Positions 48,939-55,672 of a stretch of 64,000 bases of DNA are shown here, piece after piece; positions within the stretch are counted from its first letter, which is position 1; each line of letters starts with the position of its first letter. Below the pieces are notes generated by a model. That model ran no database searches and was not told the origin of the DNA. It saw only the letters and a program-made list of their open reading frames with translations. The stretch is from Candidatus Undinarchaeales archaeon (lineage in GTDB: Archaea; SpSt-1190; JASMDC01): contig JASMDC010000004.1 in the NCBI GenBank assembly GCA_030753015.1, positions 62,001 through 126,000 of the forward strand. The letters are read 5' to 3'. A program made the position numbers and the translations under genes.

Positions 48939-49751
48939 CTACGTCAGCTTCCTCCGGATGGCGTCGGCGATCCTCATGACGTGTCGGGACGCGGGGGCGT
49001 CCAGGTCCTCGGCGACGATGGGGTTCCCCGCATCGCCCGAGGTGCGCATCTCTAGCGAGAGGGGGATGGAGCCCAGATGGTCGATCCCGTACCGCTCTGC
49101 GGTCCTGGCCACGCCCCCCTCGCCGAAGATGTGGCTCTCGGTCAGGCAGTTGGGGCACACGAACCCAGCCATGTTCTCCACGAGCCCCAGCACGGGGACG
49201 TCGATCTGTCTGGCCATATTGATGGTCTTGCGCGAGTCCAGGAGGGCCACGTCCTGGGGGGTGGAGACGATGACGACACCGTCGAGGGGGATTGTCTGCA
49301 TCACGGTCAGCGGCTCGTCGCCGGTGCCCGGTGGGAGGTCCACTAGGAGGATGTCCAGCTCCCCCCACGCGACATCCGAGAGGAACTGCCGCAGCACCCC
49401 CATTTTGAGGGGGCCCCGCCAGATGACGGGTGCGTCGTCCTCGTCGAGGAGGAAGGACATGGACATGGTGAGTATCCCTCCCTTGCTTACCACCGGGAAT
49501 ATCCCGGGGGGACCGGACGTCGCCCGCCGCCCCTGGACGCCCAGCATCTTGGGGACGTTGGGGCCATGGATGTCTGCGTCCAGGACACCCACGCGCAATC
49601 CTTTCGCGGCGAATGCCGCGGCCAGGTTCACGGTGACCGAGGTCTTGCCCACGCCGCCCTTGCCGCTCATGACGGCGACCTTATACCTGATGTGGTCAAG
49701 CGTAAGACTGATCCTCTCGTTCTGCTCCTCCATCTCTTCCTTGTGTCCCAT
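48939..49751 (-). CDS. Mrp/NBP35-family Fe-S cluster carrier ATPase
   Basis: This protein of about 270 residues is a deviant-Walker ATPase, VAVMSGKGGVGKTSVTVNL. Further motifs are GVLDADIHGPNVPKMLG, ILLVDLPPGTGDEPLTVMQ and the cluster-binding pair FVCPNC. Mrp/ApbC proteins carry [4Fe-4S] clusters to target enzymes as dimers bridged by the CPNC cysteines. The ATG at 49751 follows GGAGG by seven bases and is favoured over 49757. The upstream small ORF stops inside ATGA at 49754, so the two are coupled. Neighbouring nifU-like, hemerythrin and FmdE-like genes suggest a role in cluster supply or repair under stress. Confidence 0.9.
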   Translation of the reverse strand: MGHKEEMEEQNERISLTLDHIRYKVAVMSGKGGVGKTSVTVNLAAAFAAKGLRVGVLDADIHGPNVPKMLGVQGRRATSGPPGIFPVVSKGGILTMSMSFLLDEDDAPVIWRGPLKMGVLRQFLSDVAWGELDILLVDLPPGTGDEPLTVMQTIPLDGVVIVSTPQDVALLDSRKTINMARQIDVPVLGLVENMAGFVCPNCLTESHIFGEGGVARTAERYGIDHLGSIPLSLEMRTSGDAGNPIVAEDLDAPASRHVMRIADAIRRKLT

Positions 49752-49753
49752 GG

Positions 49754-49909
49754 TCATGCCTCCATCCGTACATCCTGTTTTGTTTTCCGGGCCATTGTCC
49801 GGAAGAACGTCCTCCGGCCGAGCTCGGTCATATGCTTGATGCGCTCGAACCTCTCGCCGTGGTCCTCCCCCTCGGAGGCGGTCCCTCCGGGATCAGGATA
49901 CGGCGCCAT
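49754..49909 (-). CDS. Small charged protein coupled to mrp, unknown
   Basis: An ATG at 49909 (or 49912) opens a frame of about 51 codons. It reads MAPYPDPGGTASEGEDHGER, then FERIKHMTELGRRTFFRTMA, then RKTKQDVRMEA, and ends at TGA 49754. That stop overlaps the first ATG of mrp. The N-half is acidic and flexible, and the C-half is basic and could form a helix, reminiscent of small regulatory or cluster-binding adaptor peptides. There are no cysteines. No family is recognised. The remaining gap up to nifU (49913-50018) shows nothing. Confidence 0.5.
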   Translation of the reverse strand: MAPYPDPGGTASEGEDHGERFERIKHMTELGRRTFFRTMARKTKQDVRMEA

Positions 49910-50018
49910 CATGTTGTGGTCGGGGCGGGGAGCCCATCAACTACCGCCGCGTCTGCCGCAGCAGGACGCCGACACAGTTGGAGGGGACCGCCAGAGGTAT
50001 GTCTTGGAAAGAGCCCAG

Positions 50019-50240
50019 TCAGGCGCTCACGACCTCCGTGACGCCCGGCACCCGCTCCTTGAGCAGGCGCTCGATCCCCATCTTGAGCGTCATCATGCTC
50101 ATCGGGCACCCAGCGCAGTGGCCCATGAGCCGTACCGTCACCACACCATCGTCGCTGACGTCCAACAGCTCGACGTCGCCGCCGTCGGCCTGGAGCGCGG
50201 GCCTGATATCGTCCAATGCCTTTTCAATGTCATCTTTCAT
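50019..50240 (-). CDS. NifU-like C-terminal-domain Fe-S scaffold protein
   Basis: This 73-residue protein corresponds to the NifU/Nfu C-terminal domain alone: IRPALQADGGDVELLDVSDD followed by VTVRLMGHCAGCPMSMMTL. The CAGC cysteines bind a [4Fe-4S] cluster at a dimer interface for transfer to target proteins. It lies 14 bases after the hemerythrin-type gene and upstream of mrp. Scaffold and carrier are therefore in one cluster. Confidence 0.92.
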   Translation of the reverse strand: MKDDIEKALDDIRPALQADGGDVELLDVSDDGVVTVRLMGHCAGCPMSMMTLKMGIERLLKERVPGVTEVVSA

Positions 50241-50254
50241 GTGGTTTCACCTCG

Positions 50255-51475
50255 TCACTTCGTTCGCGTGATCCTCACGATCCAGTCACGGGGCCCTTCC
50301 TGGTCGTAGGCCCATGCGTACTTGCCTTTCTGCTCCGCCTCGAACTGGTAGTGGAGCGGCCTGGGGTCGTGGTCGTTGATGATCCTCAGCGTCTGGCCCG
50401 GCTCGAGCCGGTCCCATTCCTCGAAGATCCTCTCGTGTCGCTGGAACGGCGGCATGGGCCGTAGATCCAGCTCCACGGTGACCTCCTTGGGCCCCTGATC
50501 CTCCGGTGTGAAGCAGCAGTAGCCGATCTTGTCGCAGTCCCTCTTGACCGTGTCCCACTCTTCCGGAGTGAGCAGCTGGAGGGCGATCTGGTAGAGAATG
50601 TTGTCCTCCTTGAATATGTGGGCCTCCAGCTCCCGGGACAGGTAGCGGCCCAGCTCGATGATCCTTCCCTTGAACTCGTCGAAGGGGAGGTCCTCGGGGT
50701 TGTGGGCGAGCCGGTACAGCTCTTGCTTCCGCTTCCGCAGCTCGAGGTGGTCCATCCGCATGATGTTCGGGGGCTCGACCACGTCGTGCTTCTCCAGCGC
50801 AGGGAACAGCGCCTCCTCCTCCCGCTCGTGATGGCTCTCCGCCTCCACCAAATGGTGGGCGATGTCCTGCAGTCTCGCCACGTCGTCACCCATGGCCTTC
50901 AGGTCCTTTACGTCCTCCAGCCGCCCCACGAGGGTGGCCAGCTCACCCAGGCTCTCGAGGATGACCTTGTGCTCCTCCATGAGGGTGTTCACCGGGTGGG
51001 GCGCTTGCACCTCCTTCCTGCTCTCCACCAGTGCGTCCCGCATGAACTCGAGGTGGATGTCGCACAGTCCCCCCCGGATCTCGTCGTGGGACACACCCTC
51101 CCTGATCAGCTCTTGTTCCAGAATTCCCAGGGTGCTCGCGTCCACCTCACTCAGAAGCTCCCGAACGCGCTCCTTGATCTCCTCCGACACATCACCACTC
51201 TGCAGTTCCCTCAGCAGCGCTCTCAGGCGGTCTTTCTTGTCCCCGCCGCTGGTGATGCGCTTCACGCCCAGGATCCATGCCTCGGGGCCCTCCTTCTCGT
51301 GGGCGACCTCGAACTCTTCCCTGGCTTTGAGCATGTGGACGAGCGGTACGGGATTGAACTCTATTACGAGCCGGAGCGCATCCCCGTCCCTGAGAGCCTC
51401 TAGCGCGGGGAAGATCAGCGCCTCCCGCTCGCTGTGTTCCAATCCTCTCACATCGATCGTTCTTGCAGTTTCCAT
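50255..51475 (-). CDS. DUF2249-DUF438-hemerythrin-DUF2249 protein
   Basis: This 406-residue protein appears to combine four modules. First is a DUF2249-like domain (TIDVRGLEHSEREALIFPAL), then a DUF438-like helical part (LRALLRELQSGDVSEEIKERV). Third is a hemerythrin-like four-helix domain with LMEEHKVILESLG, ESHHEREEEALFPAL, RMDHLELR and EAHIFKEDNILYQIAL. Last is a second DUF2249 domain, ERLEPGQTLRIINDHDPRPL by pattern. The hemerythrin His/Glu set would bind a di-iron centre for O2 or NO sensing or scavenging. Its last third is duplicated in broken form at 48615-48919. It lies one base after the FmdE-like gene and 14 bases before nifU. Confidence 0.8.
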   Translation of the reverse strand: METARTIDVRGLEHSEREALIFPALEALRDGDALRLVIEFNPVPLVHMLKAREEFEVAHEKEGPEAWILGVKRITSGGDKKDRLRALLRELQSGDVSEEIKERVRELLSEVDASTLGILEQELIREGVSHDEIRGGLCDIHLEFMRDALVESRKEVQAPHPVNTLMEEHKVILESLGELATLVGRLEDVKDLKAMGDDVARLQDIAHHLVEAESHHEREEEALFPALEKHDVVEPPNIMRMDHLELRKRKQELYRLAHNPEDLPFDEFKGRIIELGRYLSRELEAHIFKEDNILYQIALQLLTPEEWDTVKRDCDKIGYCCFTPEDQGPKEVTVELDLRPMPPFQRHERIFEEWDRLEPGQTLRIINDHDPRPLHYQFEAEQKGKYAWAYDQEGPRDWIVRITRTK

Positions 51476-51476
51476 G

Positions 51477-52124
51477 TCATATCCTCCTTGTCTCGATAGT
51501 AATCCACTGGTCGATATCCCGTCGCTCCGCGACCATGAGCTGCACCCGTTCCATCCACAGGTCCTGGAACTCCTTCCGCTCCTCGTCCCTGGCGGCGTCC
51601 CATACGACCTTCTCAAGAAGGCGGGCCATCCGCTCCCCGCCCGCGGGTACGGGCACCAGCCCTGGTCGGTAGGTGACCAGAACGGCCTCATGTGTGTCCG
51701 ATCGTTCGAACTCGAAGCATATGGCCCCAGGCTCGCTCCCTCCGGGCTCGAACCGGAGCAGGTCCTTCCTCCTGAACTTGTGCCCTAGTCCTCTGAAGCC
51801 CGAGTGCGGGGCGGCGCCGGTCAGAAAGGAGAACACCTGTCCCATGACACCGAAGACGCCCTCGTCGGGCTCGCCGTGGACGGTGACCGCCACCTCCCCC
51901 CTCACGGGTACGGCATCGGGATAGAGCCGCTCGAGTGCCAGCTGGCAACAGAGGTAGGCGGCCGCCACCGTGGGGCAGGCATGGCCGGCCATCTTCACGG
52001 TATCGATGAAGGTGTACTCGATGACGTTGTCCTCTGAAGTGAGGGCCCCCAAGGTTCCGGCAAGGGGTTCCTTGAAGAGGATCGGCTCGACCTGAGTGAG
52101 GGCCTCCTTGAACGCTTTAACCAT
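51477..52124 (-). CDS. FmdE-family protein (formylmethanofuran dehydrogenase E-like)
   Basis: This 215-residue protein has the FmdE-type motif KMAGHACPTVAAAYLCCQLA. The phrase GHACP with a following His/Cys environment is diagnostic, and FGVMGQVFSFLTGAAP with GHKFRRKDLL comes later. FmdE-like proteins are widespread outside methanogenesis and bind metal, but their reaction is mostly unknown. No other formylmethanofuran dehydrogenase subunit is present, so a methanogenic role is unlikely. It is first in a minus-strand operon with the hemerythrin-type, nifU, small ORF and mrp genes. It diverges from a SufR-like regulator across about 80 AT-rich bases. Confidence 0.75.
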   Translation of the reverse strand: MVKAFKEALTQVEPILFKEPLAGTLGALTSEDNVIEYTFIDTVKMAGHACPTVAAAYLCCQLALERLYPDAVPVRGEVAVTVHGEPDEGVFGVMGQVFSFLTGAAPHSGFRGLGHKFRRKDLLRFEPGGSEPGAICFEFERSDTHEAVLVTYRPGLVPVPAGGERMARLLEKVVWDAARDEERKEFQDLWMERVQLMVAERRDIDQWITIETRRI

Positions 52125-52204
52125 GGGGCATCGACCTTTTCTTCATTATACACACTATATTGTTAGTAAAATATATAAATATTCCCCTCCTTTATATTAT
52201 CAGC
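52125..52204. promoter_or_regulatory. Divergent promoter of the FmdE-like operon and SufR-like regulator
   Basis: This 80-base region is very AT-rich. A plus-strand TATA-like AAATATATAAATATT at about 52168-52182 lies 22-36 bases before the ATG at 52205, implying a leaderless mRNA. Minus-strand TATA-like strings overlap it. A GTTAG/CTAAC-type palindrome is not complete here. The next gene on the left lacks a strong ribosome-binding site too. One bound regulator could control both directions. Confidence 0.5.
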
Positions 52205-52861
52205 ATGGCGGAGGACACCCAAGAGGTCCGGATGCCCGAGAAGGGGCCACGTATCACCATCCTCAAGCACCTTCTGGGCGAGGACCTCGGCGCCGTGGAG
52301 CTGTGCGCTCTGCTGGGGATCGCCGAGAACGCGGCACGGCGACACCTGGACATCCTCGAGAACAAGGGATTGGTGGAGCACCACTTCGAGCGGGCGGCCC
52401 GTGGCCGGCCCAAGAAGCTCTACCGGCTCACCCAGGCCGGGCGCGACCTCTTCCCGCGGCAGACGGGACTGTTACTTTCCATCATGCTGAGGAAATGTGA
52501 GGAGAGGTTCGGGAGCCGGGAGGTGGAGGACCTGCTGAACGCGGTGGTCGAGGAGCTGGTGGACCACTTCGTCGCCGAGGACGTAGGTGACGACCTTGAG
52601 ACTCGGCTGGAGGCACTGGTGAGAGCCTTCGACGAGTTCGGGTTCTTCTCCACCCTCTCGCGGGAGGACGGCTCTTACAACATCGAATACCGGAACTGCG
52701 CTTTCTCGGACGTGTCACGGGACACCGCCACGCTGCTCTGCAAGGTGCACCGCCGGGTGGTCCGGCGTGCCCTGCGGAACGTTGACATCAGACAGGACCT
52801 GTGCGTCATAAAGGGCGACTGCCTGTGCCGGCATGTCGTCAACATCAAACCGGACCGGTGA
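52205..52861 (+). CDS. Winged-helix regulator with SufR-like C-terminal Cys cluster
   Basis: This 218-residue protein has an N-terminal winged helix, TILKHLLGEDLGAVELCALL followed by GIAENAARRHLDILENKGLV. The C-terminal half has a cysteine pattern: YRNCAFSDVS, ATLLCKVHRR, DLCVIKGDCLCRHVV. Spacing and GDCxCRH resemble SufR and related iron-sulfur sensors of the DeoR/ArsR type, where three or four cysteines bind a redox-labile cluster. The ATG at 52205 is chosen because upstream codons lie in the promoter. It diverges from an operon with Fe-S assembly and di-iron genes, so it is probably a cluster-status, oxygen or NO sensor for them. Confidence 0.75.
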   Translation: MAEDTQEVRMPEKGPRITILKHLLGEDLGAVELCALLGIAENAARRHLDILENKGLVEHHFERAARGRPKKLYRLTQAGRDLFPRQTGLLLSIMLRKCEERFGSREVEDLLNAVVEELVDHFVAEDVGDDLETRLEALVRAFDEFGFFSTLSREDGSYNIEYRNCAFSDVSRDTATLLCKVHRRVVRRALRNVDIRQDLCVIKGDCLCRHVVNIKPDR

Positions 52862-52924
52862 GTGCAGTGGTCGACCAATTATTAACTGTTACGTCGGAAG
52901 GGTAAGAAACAAGGAAGGCGTATA

Positions 52925-54133
52925 ATGATGGAACCAAGGAAGATGACCGACTCAGTGACCTGGATGGGAGCGATCGACTGGGACCGCCGACTGTTCGACG
53001 CGCTCATCCCGCTACCTGATGGCACGAGCTACAACGCGTACCTCATCAGAGGAAGCGAGAAGACCGTGCTGTTGGACACGGTCGATCCGACAAAGGCTGA
53101 GGTGCTCCTGCGTCAGTTACAGGACGTCAGGTCCATAGACTACATCGTGTCCCATCACGCCGAGCAGGACCATTCAGGCGCTATACCGGACGTCCTCGAA
53201 CGCTACCCCGAAGCACGGGTGATCACGACACCCAAGGCTAAGCCGATGCTCATCGACCTCCTGGGTATCGACGAGGACCGAATCATAACGGTAGAGGATG
53301 GTTCTACCATATCGCTCGGGGACAGGACCCTCACCTTCATCCACACGCCCTGGGTGCATTGGCCTGAGACGATGGTCACGTATATGCCCGAGGAGCGCAT
53401 CCTCTTCAGCGGCGATTTCTTCGGTTCGCATTTGGCGACCACTGACCTCTACGTGACCGACGGGGCGAGGGTGCTCGAGGCGGCCAAGCGGTACTACGCC
53501 GAGATCATGATGCCGTTTAGGACGATCATCGCCAAGAACCTGGCGAAGCTCGAACAATTCGACATCAGGACTATAGCTCCAAGTCACGGCCCCCTGTACG
53601 ACCAGCCATCGTTCATTGTGGACGCCTACAAGGCCTGGACGTCGGACCATCTGACGAATATCGTGGTGCTCCCCTACATTTCCATGCACGGCAGCACCGG
53701 GACGATGGTGACGCATCTCATCGGGGCGCTCGCGGAACGTGGCGTGATGGTGGAGCCCTTCGACCTCGCCGTCACGGACATAGGAAAGCTCGCGATCGCC
53801 CTGGTGGACGCCCCCACCATTGTGGTAGGTACGCCGACGGTACTTGGCGGGCCGCACCCGTCCGTGACGTACGCCGCAACGCTGGCGAACGCGCTCCGGC
53901 CCAAGACGCGGTTCGCGGCGGTCATCGGCTCCTACGGCTGGGGTGGGAAGGCCGTGGAGACCGTGGTAGGATCGATCCCCAACCTCAAGGTCGAGGTCGT
54001 CGGCTCGGTCCTGTGCAAGGGCACGCCTGGAAAGGATGAGTTCGTCGCCCTAGACGGGCTCGCCGACACCATCGCCGGCAAGCACCGGGAGATCGGTGTC
54101 CTGGAGGTCGCAGGGGATGAGGGCGATGTTTGA
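52925..54133 (+). CDS. fprA: Flavodiiron protein (A-type flavoprotein, FprA-like)
   Basis: This 402-residue enzyme has an N-terminal beta-lactamase-fold di-iron domain and a C-terminal flavodoxin domain. Iron ligands are visible in VSHHAEQDHSGAIPD, HTPWVHWPETM and FSGDFFGSH, then APSHGPLY. The FMN domain starts LTNIVVLPYISMHGSTGTMV and continues with VVGTPTVLGGPHPSVTYA. FprA proteins reduce O2 to water or NO to N2O, and archaeal ones commonly use F420H2. An AAGGAAGG ribosome site lies just upstream, and a TATA-like AATTATTAAC precedes it. Its place beside hemerythrin and Fe-S genes supports an oxygen/NO defence role. Confidence 0.92.
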   Translation: MMEPRKMTDSVTWMGAIDWDRRLFDALIPLPDGTSYNAYLIRGSEKTVLLDTVDPTKAEVLLRQLQDVRSIDYIVSHHAEQDHSGAIPDVLERYPEARVITTPKAKPMLIDLLGIDEDRIITVEDGSTISLGDRTLTFIHTPWVHWPETMVTYMPEERILFSGDFFGSHLATTDLYVTDGARVLEAAKRYYAEIMMPFRTIIAKNLAKLEQFDIRTIAPSHGPLYDQPSFIVDAYKAWTSDHLTNIVVLPYISMHGSTGTMVTHLIGALAERGVMVEPFDLAVTDIGKLAIALVDAPTIVVGTPTVLGGPHPSVTYAATLANALRPKTRFAAVIGSYGWGGKAVETVVGSIPNLKVEVVGSVLCKGTPGKDEFVALDGLADTIAGKHREIGVLEVAGDEGDV

Positions 54134-54272
54134 GCCGAAGATAGAGCGTGCCTGATGCCCCGAGATCGACACCATCATCGATGATCATGGACGTATCATC
54201 GCGCAGAGCGACCGTCTCGGGCAGCCCATATGGAGGTCTGATGATCCGGAGGGACGTGATGTCGGGTCCCGC

Positions 54273-54821
54273 TCAGCCCTTGGCCCTGCCCTCGAGCTCC
54301 TCCACGATCGACAGGAACCGCTCCTTGGACCCTTTCTCGAACCTCTTTTGCTCGGCCTGGTCAAACCGCTTCAGGATCGATTGCTTCACCTTTGCGTCCA
54401 ACGCCTCCTCGGCCATGACGTAGAGGATGTTGTCCTCCTTGTAGATGTGCTCCTGGAGCAGCTGCGCGTAGTTCAGAGCGTTCTCCATGACCTTGGACGG
54501 ATCGTTCTCACCCACCCCTGCCTCCATGCCCTTGACGAAGTCCCTCCCGATGTCGTGCTCGTGTAACATTTGCGGTATGGGATTGCAGTGCATTTGCACG
54601 TCGTCCTTGCACAGCTCGACGAACAGGATGTCCTCCTCCTTCGCATGGTGGAACCTGTCGGCATAGTTACGTATGAAGTCGATGGCCTTCTCAAAGAACT
54701 CCCTGTCTAGCTCCTTGCCCGATCGAAGGGACTCGCATTCCTTGACCAGTGCACCTATCAGCCTCAGTATGTTCTGGTGTTCCTCTGAAAGGATCGTTGT
54801 TGGTCTTTCGGCAGGGTTCAT
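54273..54821 (-). CDS. Hemerythrin-like di-iron protein
   Basis: This protein of about 182 residues is a four-helix bundle with hemerythrin ligands: LSEEHQNILRLI, DRFHHAKEEDILFVE, MLHEHDIGRDFV and LLQEHIYKEDNILYVM. It probably binds O2 or NO at a di-iron site. A TTG at 54842 would add seven residues. However, a TATA-like GTATAAATAATT on the minus strand at 54842-54855 predicts transcription starting near 54824, so the ATG at 54821 is likely a leaderless start. A 24-base palindrome of ArsR type lies directly upstream at 54856-54879. Confidence 0.85.
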   Translation of the reverse strand: MNPAERPTTILSEEHQNILRLIGALVKECESLRSGKELDREFFEKAIDFIRNYADRFHHAKEEDILFVELCKDDVQMHCNPIPQMLHEHDIGRDFVKGMEAGVGENDPSKVMENALNYAQLLQEHIYKEDNILYVMAEEALDAKVKQSILKRFDQAEQKRFEKGSKERFLSIVEELEGRAKG

Positions 54822-54855
54822 GTCAGTGGTTGATGAAGCCAATAATTATTTATAC

Positions 54856-54879
54856 ATATGTGAATTTAAATTCACATAT
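54856..54879. promoter_or_regulatory. 24-base perfect palindrome, SmtB/ArsR-type operator
   Basis: ATATGTGAATTT is followed directly by its exact inverse, making a perfect 24-base palindrome. Its core is TGAA-TTTAAA-TTCA, the TGAA-N6-TTCA pattern of ArsR/SmtB operators. It abuts the TATA-like element of the hemerythrin gene on the minus strand. On the plus side it lies about 135 bases before an ArsR-family gene. Binding by that regulator is the simplest reading. Confidence 0.75.
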
Positions 54880-55013
54880 AATGTATGGACGAGGTGGACA
54901 ATAGCATAGGGATAGCCATGTTCCTCTTAGAGACCGGGGACCACCAGATGGTGTTCATTTGACAGCTTTCGCTGGAGGTGGAGGATGCACAGCACATGTG
55001 AGTCCCATTTCAA

Positions 55014-55328
55014 ATGACGCGTGAATGTCATCTCTTCTTTGAGACCCTGGGCACAAAGGTGAAGCTCAACATCCTCACCACCCTGAGGGAAGGGCCGTTG
55101 AGCGTCAATGAGCTTTCAAGGGCCGTCAATCATGAAAGGAGCAAAGTCTCCCATGCACTACGCTCCCTTCATGACTGCCGCTTCGTCGTGGTCAGTAAGG
55201 ATGGGAGGAGGAGAATCTACTCTCTGAACACGGACACGATCGTGCCGCTGCTCGACCTGGTCGAGAGGCACATGAACACCTATTGCATGGGCAAGGGCTG
55301 CAACAAACAGGCCCGCGGGGGTCGGTAG
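55014..55328 (+). CDS. ArsR-family winged-helix regulator
   Basis: This 104-residue protein has the ArsR fold: FFETLGTKVKLNILTTLREG, then LSVNELSRAVNHERSKVSHA, then FVVVSKDGRRRIYSLN. Cysteines at residue 5 and in the tail YCMGKGCNKQ could bind metal or act as redox sensors, although the classical metal-site motif in the recognition helix (ELCVCDL) is absent. An ArsR operator-type palindrome lies upstream and next to a hemerythrin gene, which is the probable target. The 135 bases between contain only short open frames. Confidence 0.85.
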   Translation: MTRECHLFFETLGTKVKLNILTTLREGPLSVNELSRAVNHERSKVSHALRSLHDCRFVVVSKDGRRRIYSLNTDTIVPLLDLVERHMNTYCMGKGCNKQARGGR

Positions 55329-55672
55329 GCCGGGCGTTCGGGACGCTAGACGGCTATCGCAACAGTGCCAGAAGCCGCTCCTCCGCGCCGTAGAGCCATC
55401 CCTGGAAGGAAGGTCGTCCCCACGTAACGGTTCAAGATGATCAGCTCCCTAGAGAAGATGAGGTCGCCCAGCACGAGGAACAGCAGTCCGGAGACCAGCG
55501 AAGTGGAATGGAGAAAGGCCGAGTCAGACGGGAACCGAAGGAAGTTTTTATAACAATTGTTATGTTCGCTTTGCCATGGACACGTGTGGACACCACGAAC
55601 ATGTCCCGGCCGGAACGACACCGGTCACGAGCAGAGGGGGCACACCCCCCGCCCTTCCCTGAGATAAGGACC
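55329..55672. promoter_or_regulatory. Intergenic region with palindromic promoter and a possible decayed membrane ORF
   Basis: These 344 bases lie between two plus-strand genes. ATAACAATTGTTAT at 55550-55563 is a perfect 14-base palindrome overlapping a TATA-like TTTTTATAAC. It implies transcription starting near 55580-55590, with a leader of about 90 bases before the ATG at 55673. On the minus strand 55360-55515 one frame reads SLVSGLLFLVLGDLIFSREL followed by IILNRYVG, a membrane-like stretch faintly resembling YhhN-type proteins, without an intact gene. I treat it as debris. Confidence 0.45.

Noticed and set aside
54173-54184. Palindrome ATCATCGATGAT after fprA
   Set aside because: It is short, GATC-rich and not placed at a promoter. 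No function can be argued.
54885-54962. 25-codon ORF (MDEVDNSIGIAMFLLETG and on) after the 24-base palindrome
   Set aside because: No ribosome site, the TATA spacing is wrong, and there is no family resemblance. Length is within chance.
55360-55515. Possible YhhN-like membrane gene on the minus strand
   Set aside because: Similarity is limited to one hydrophobic stretch, and no complete frame, start or family motif was found.
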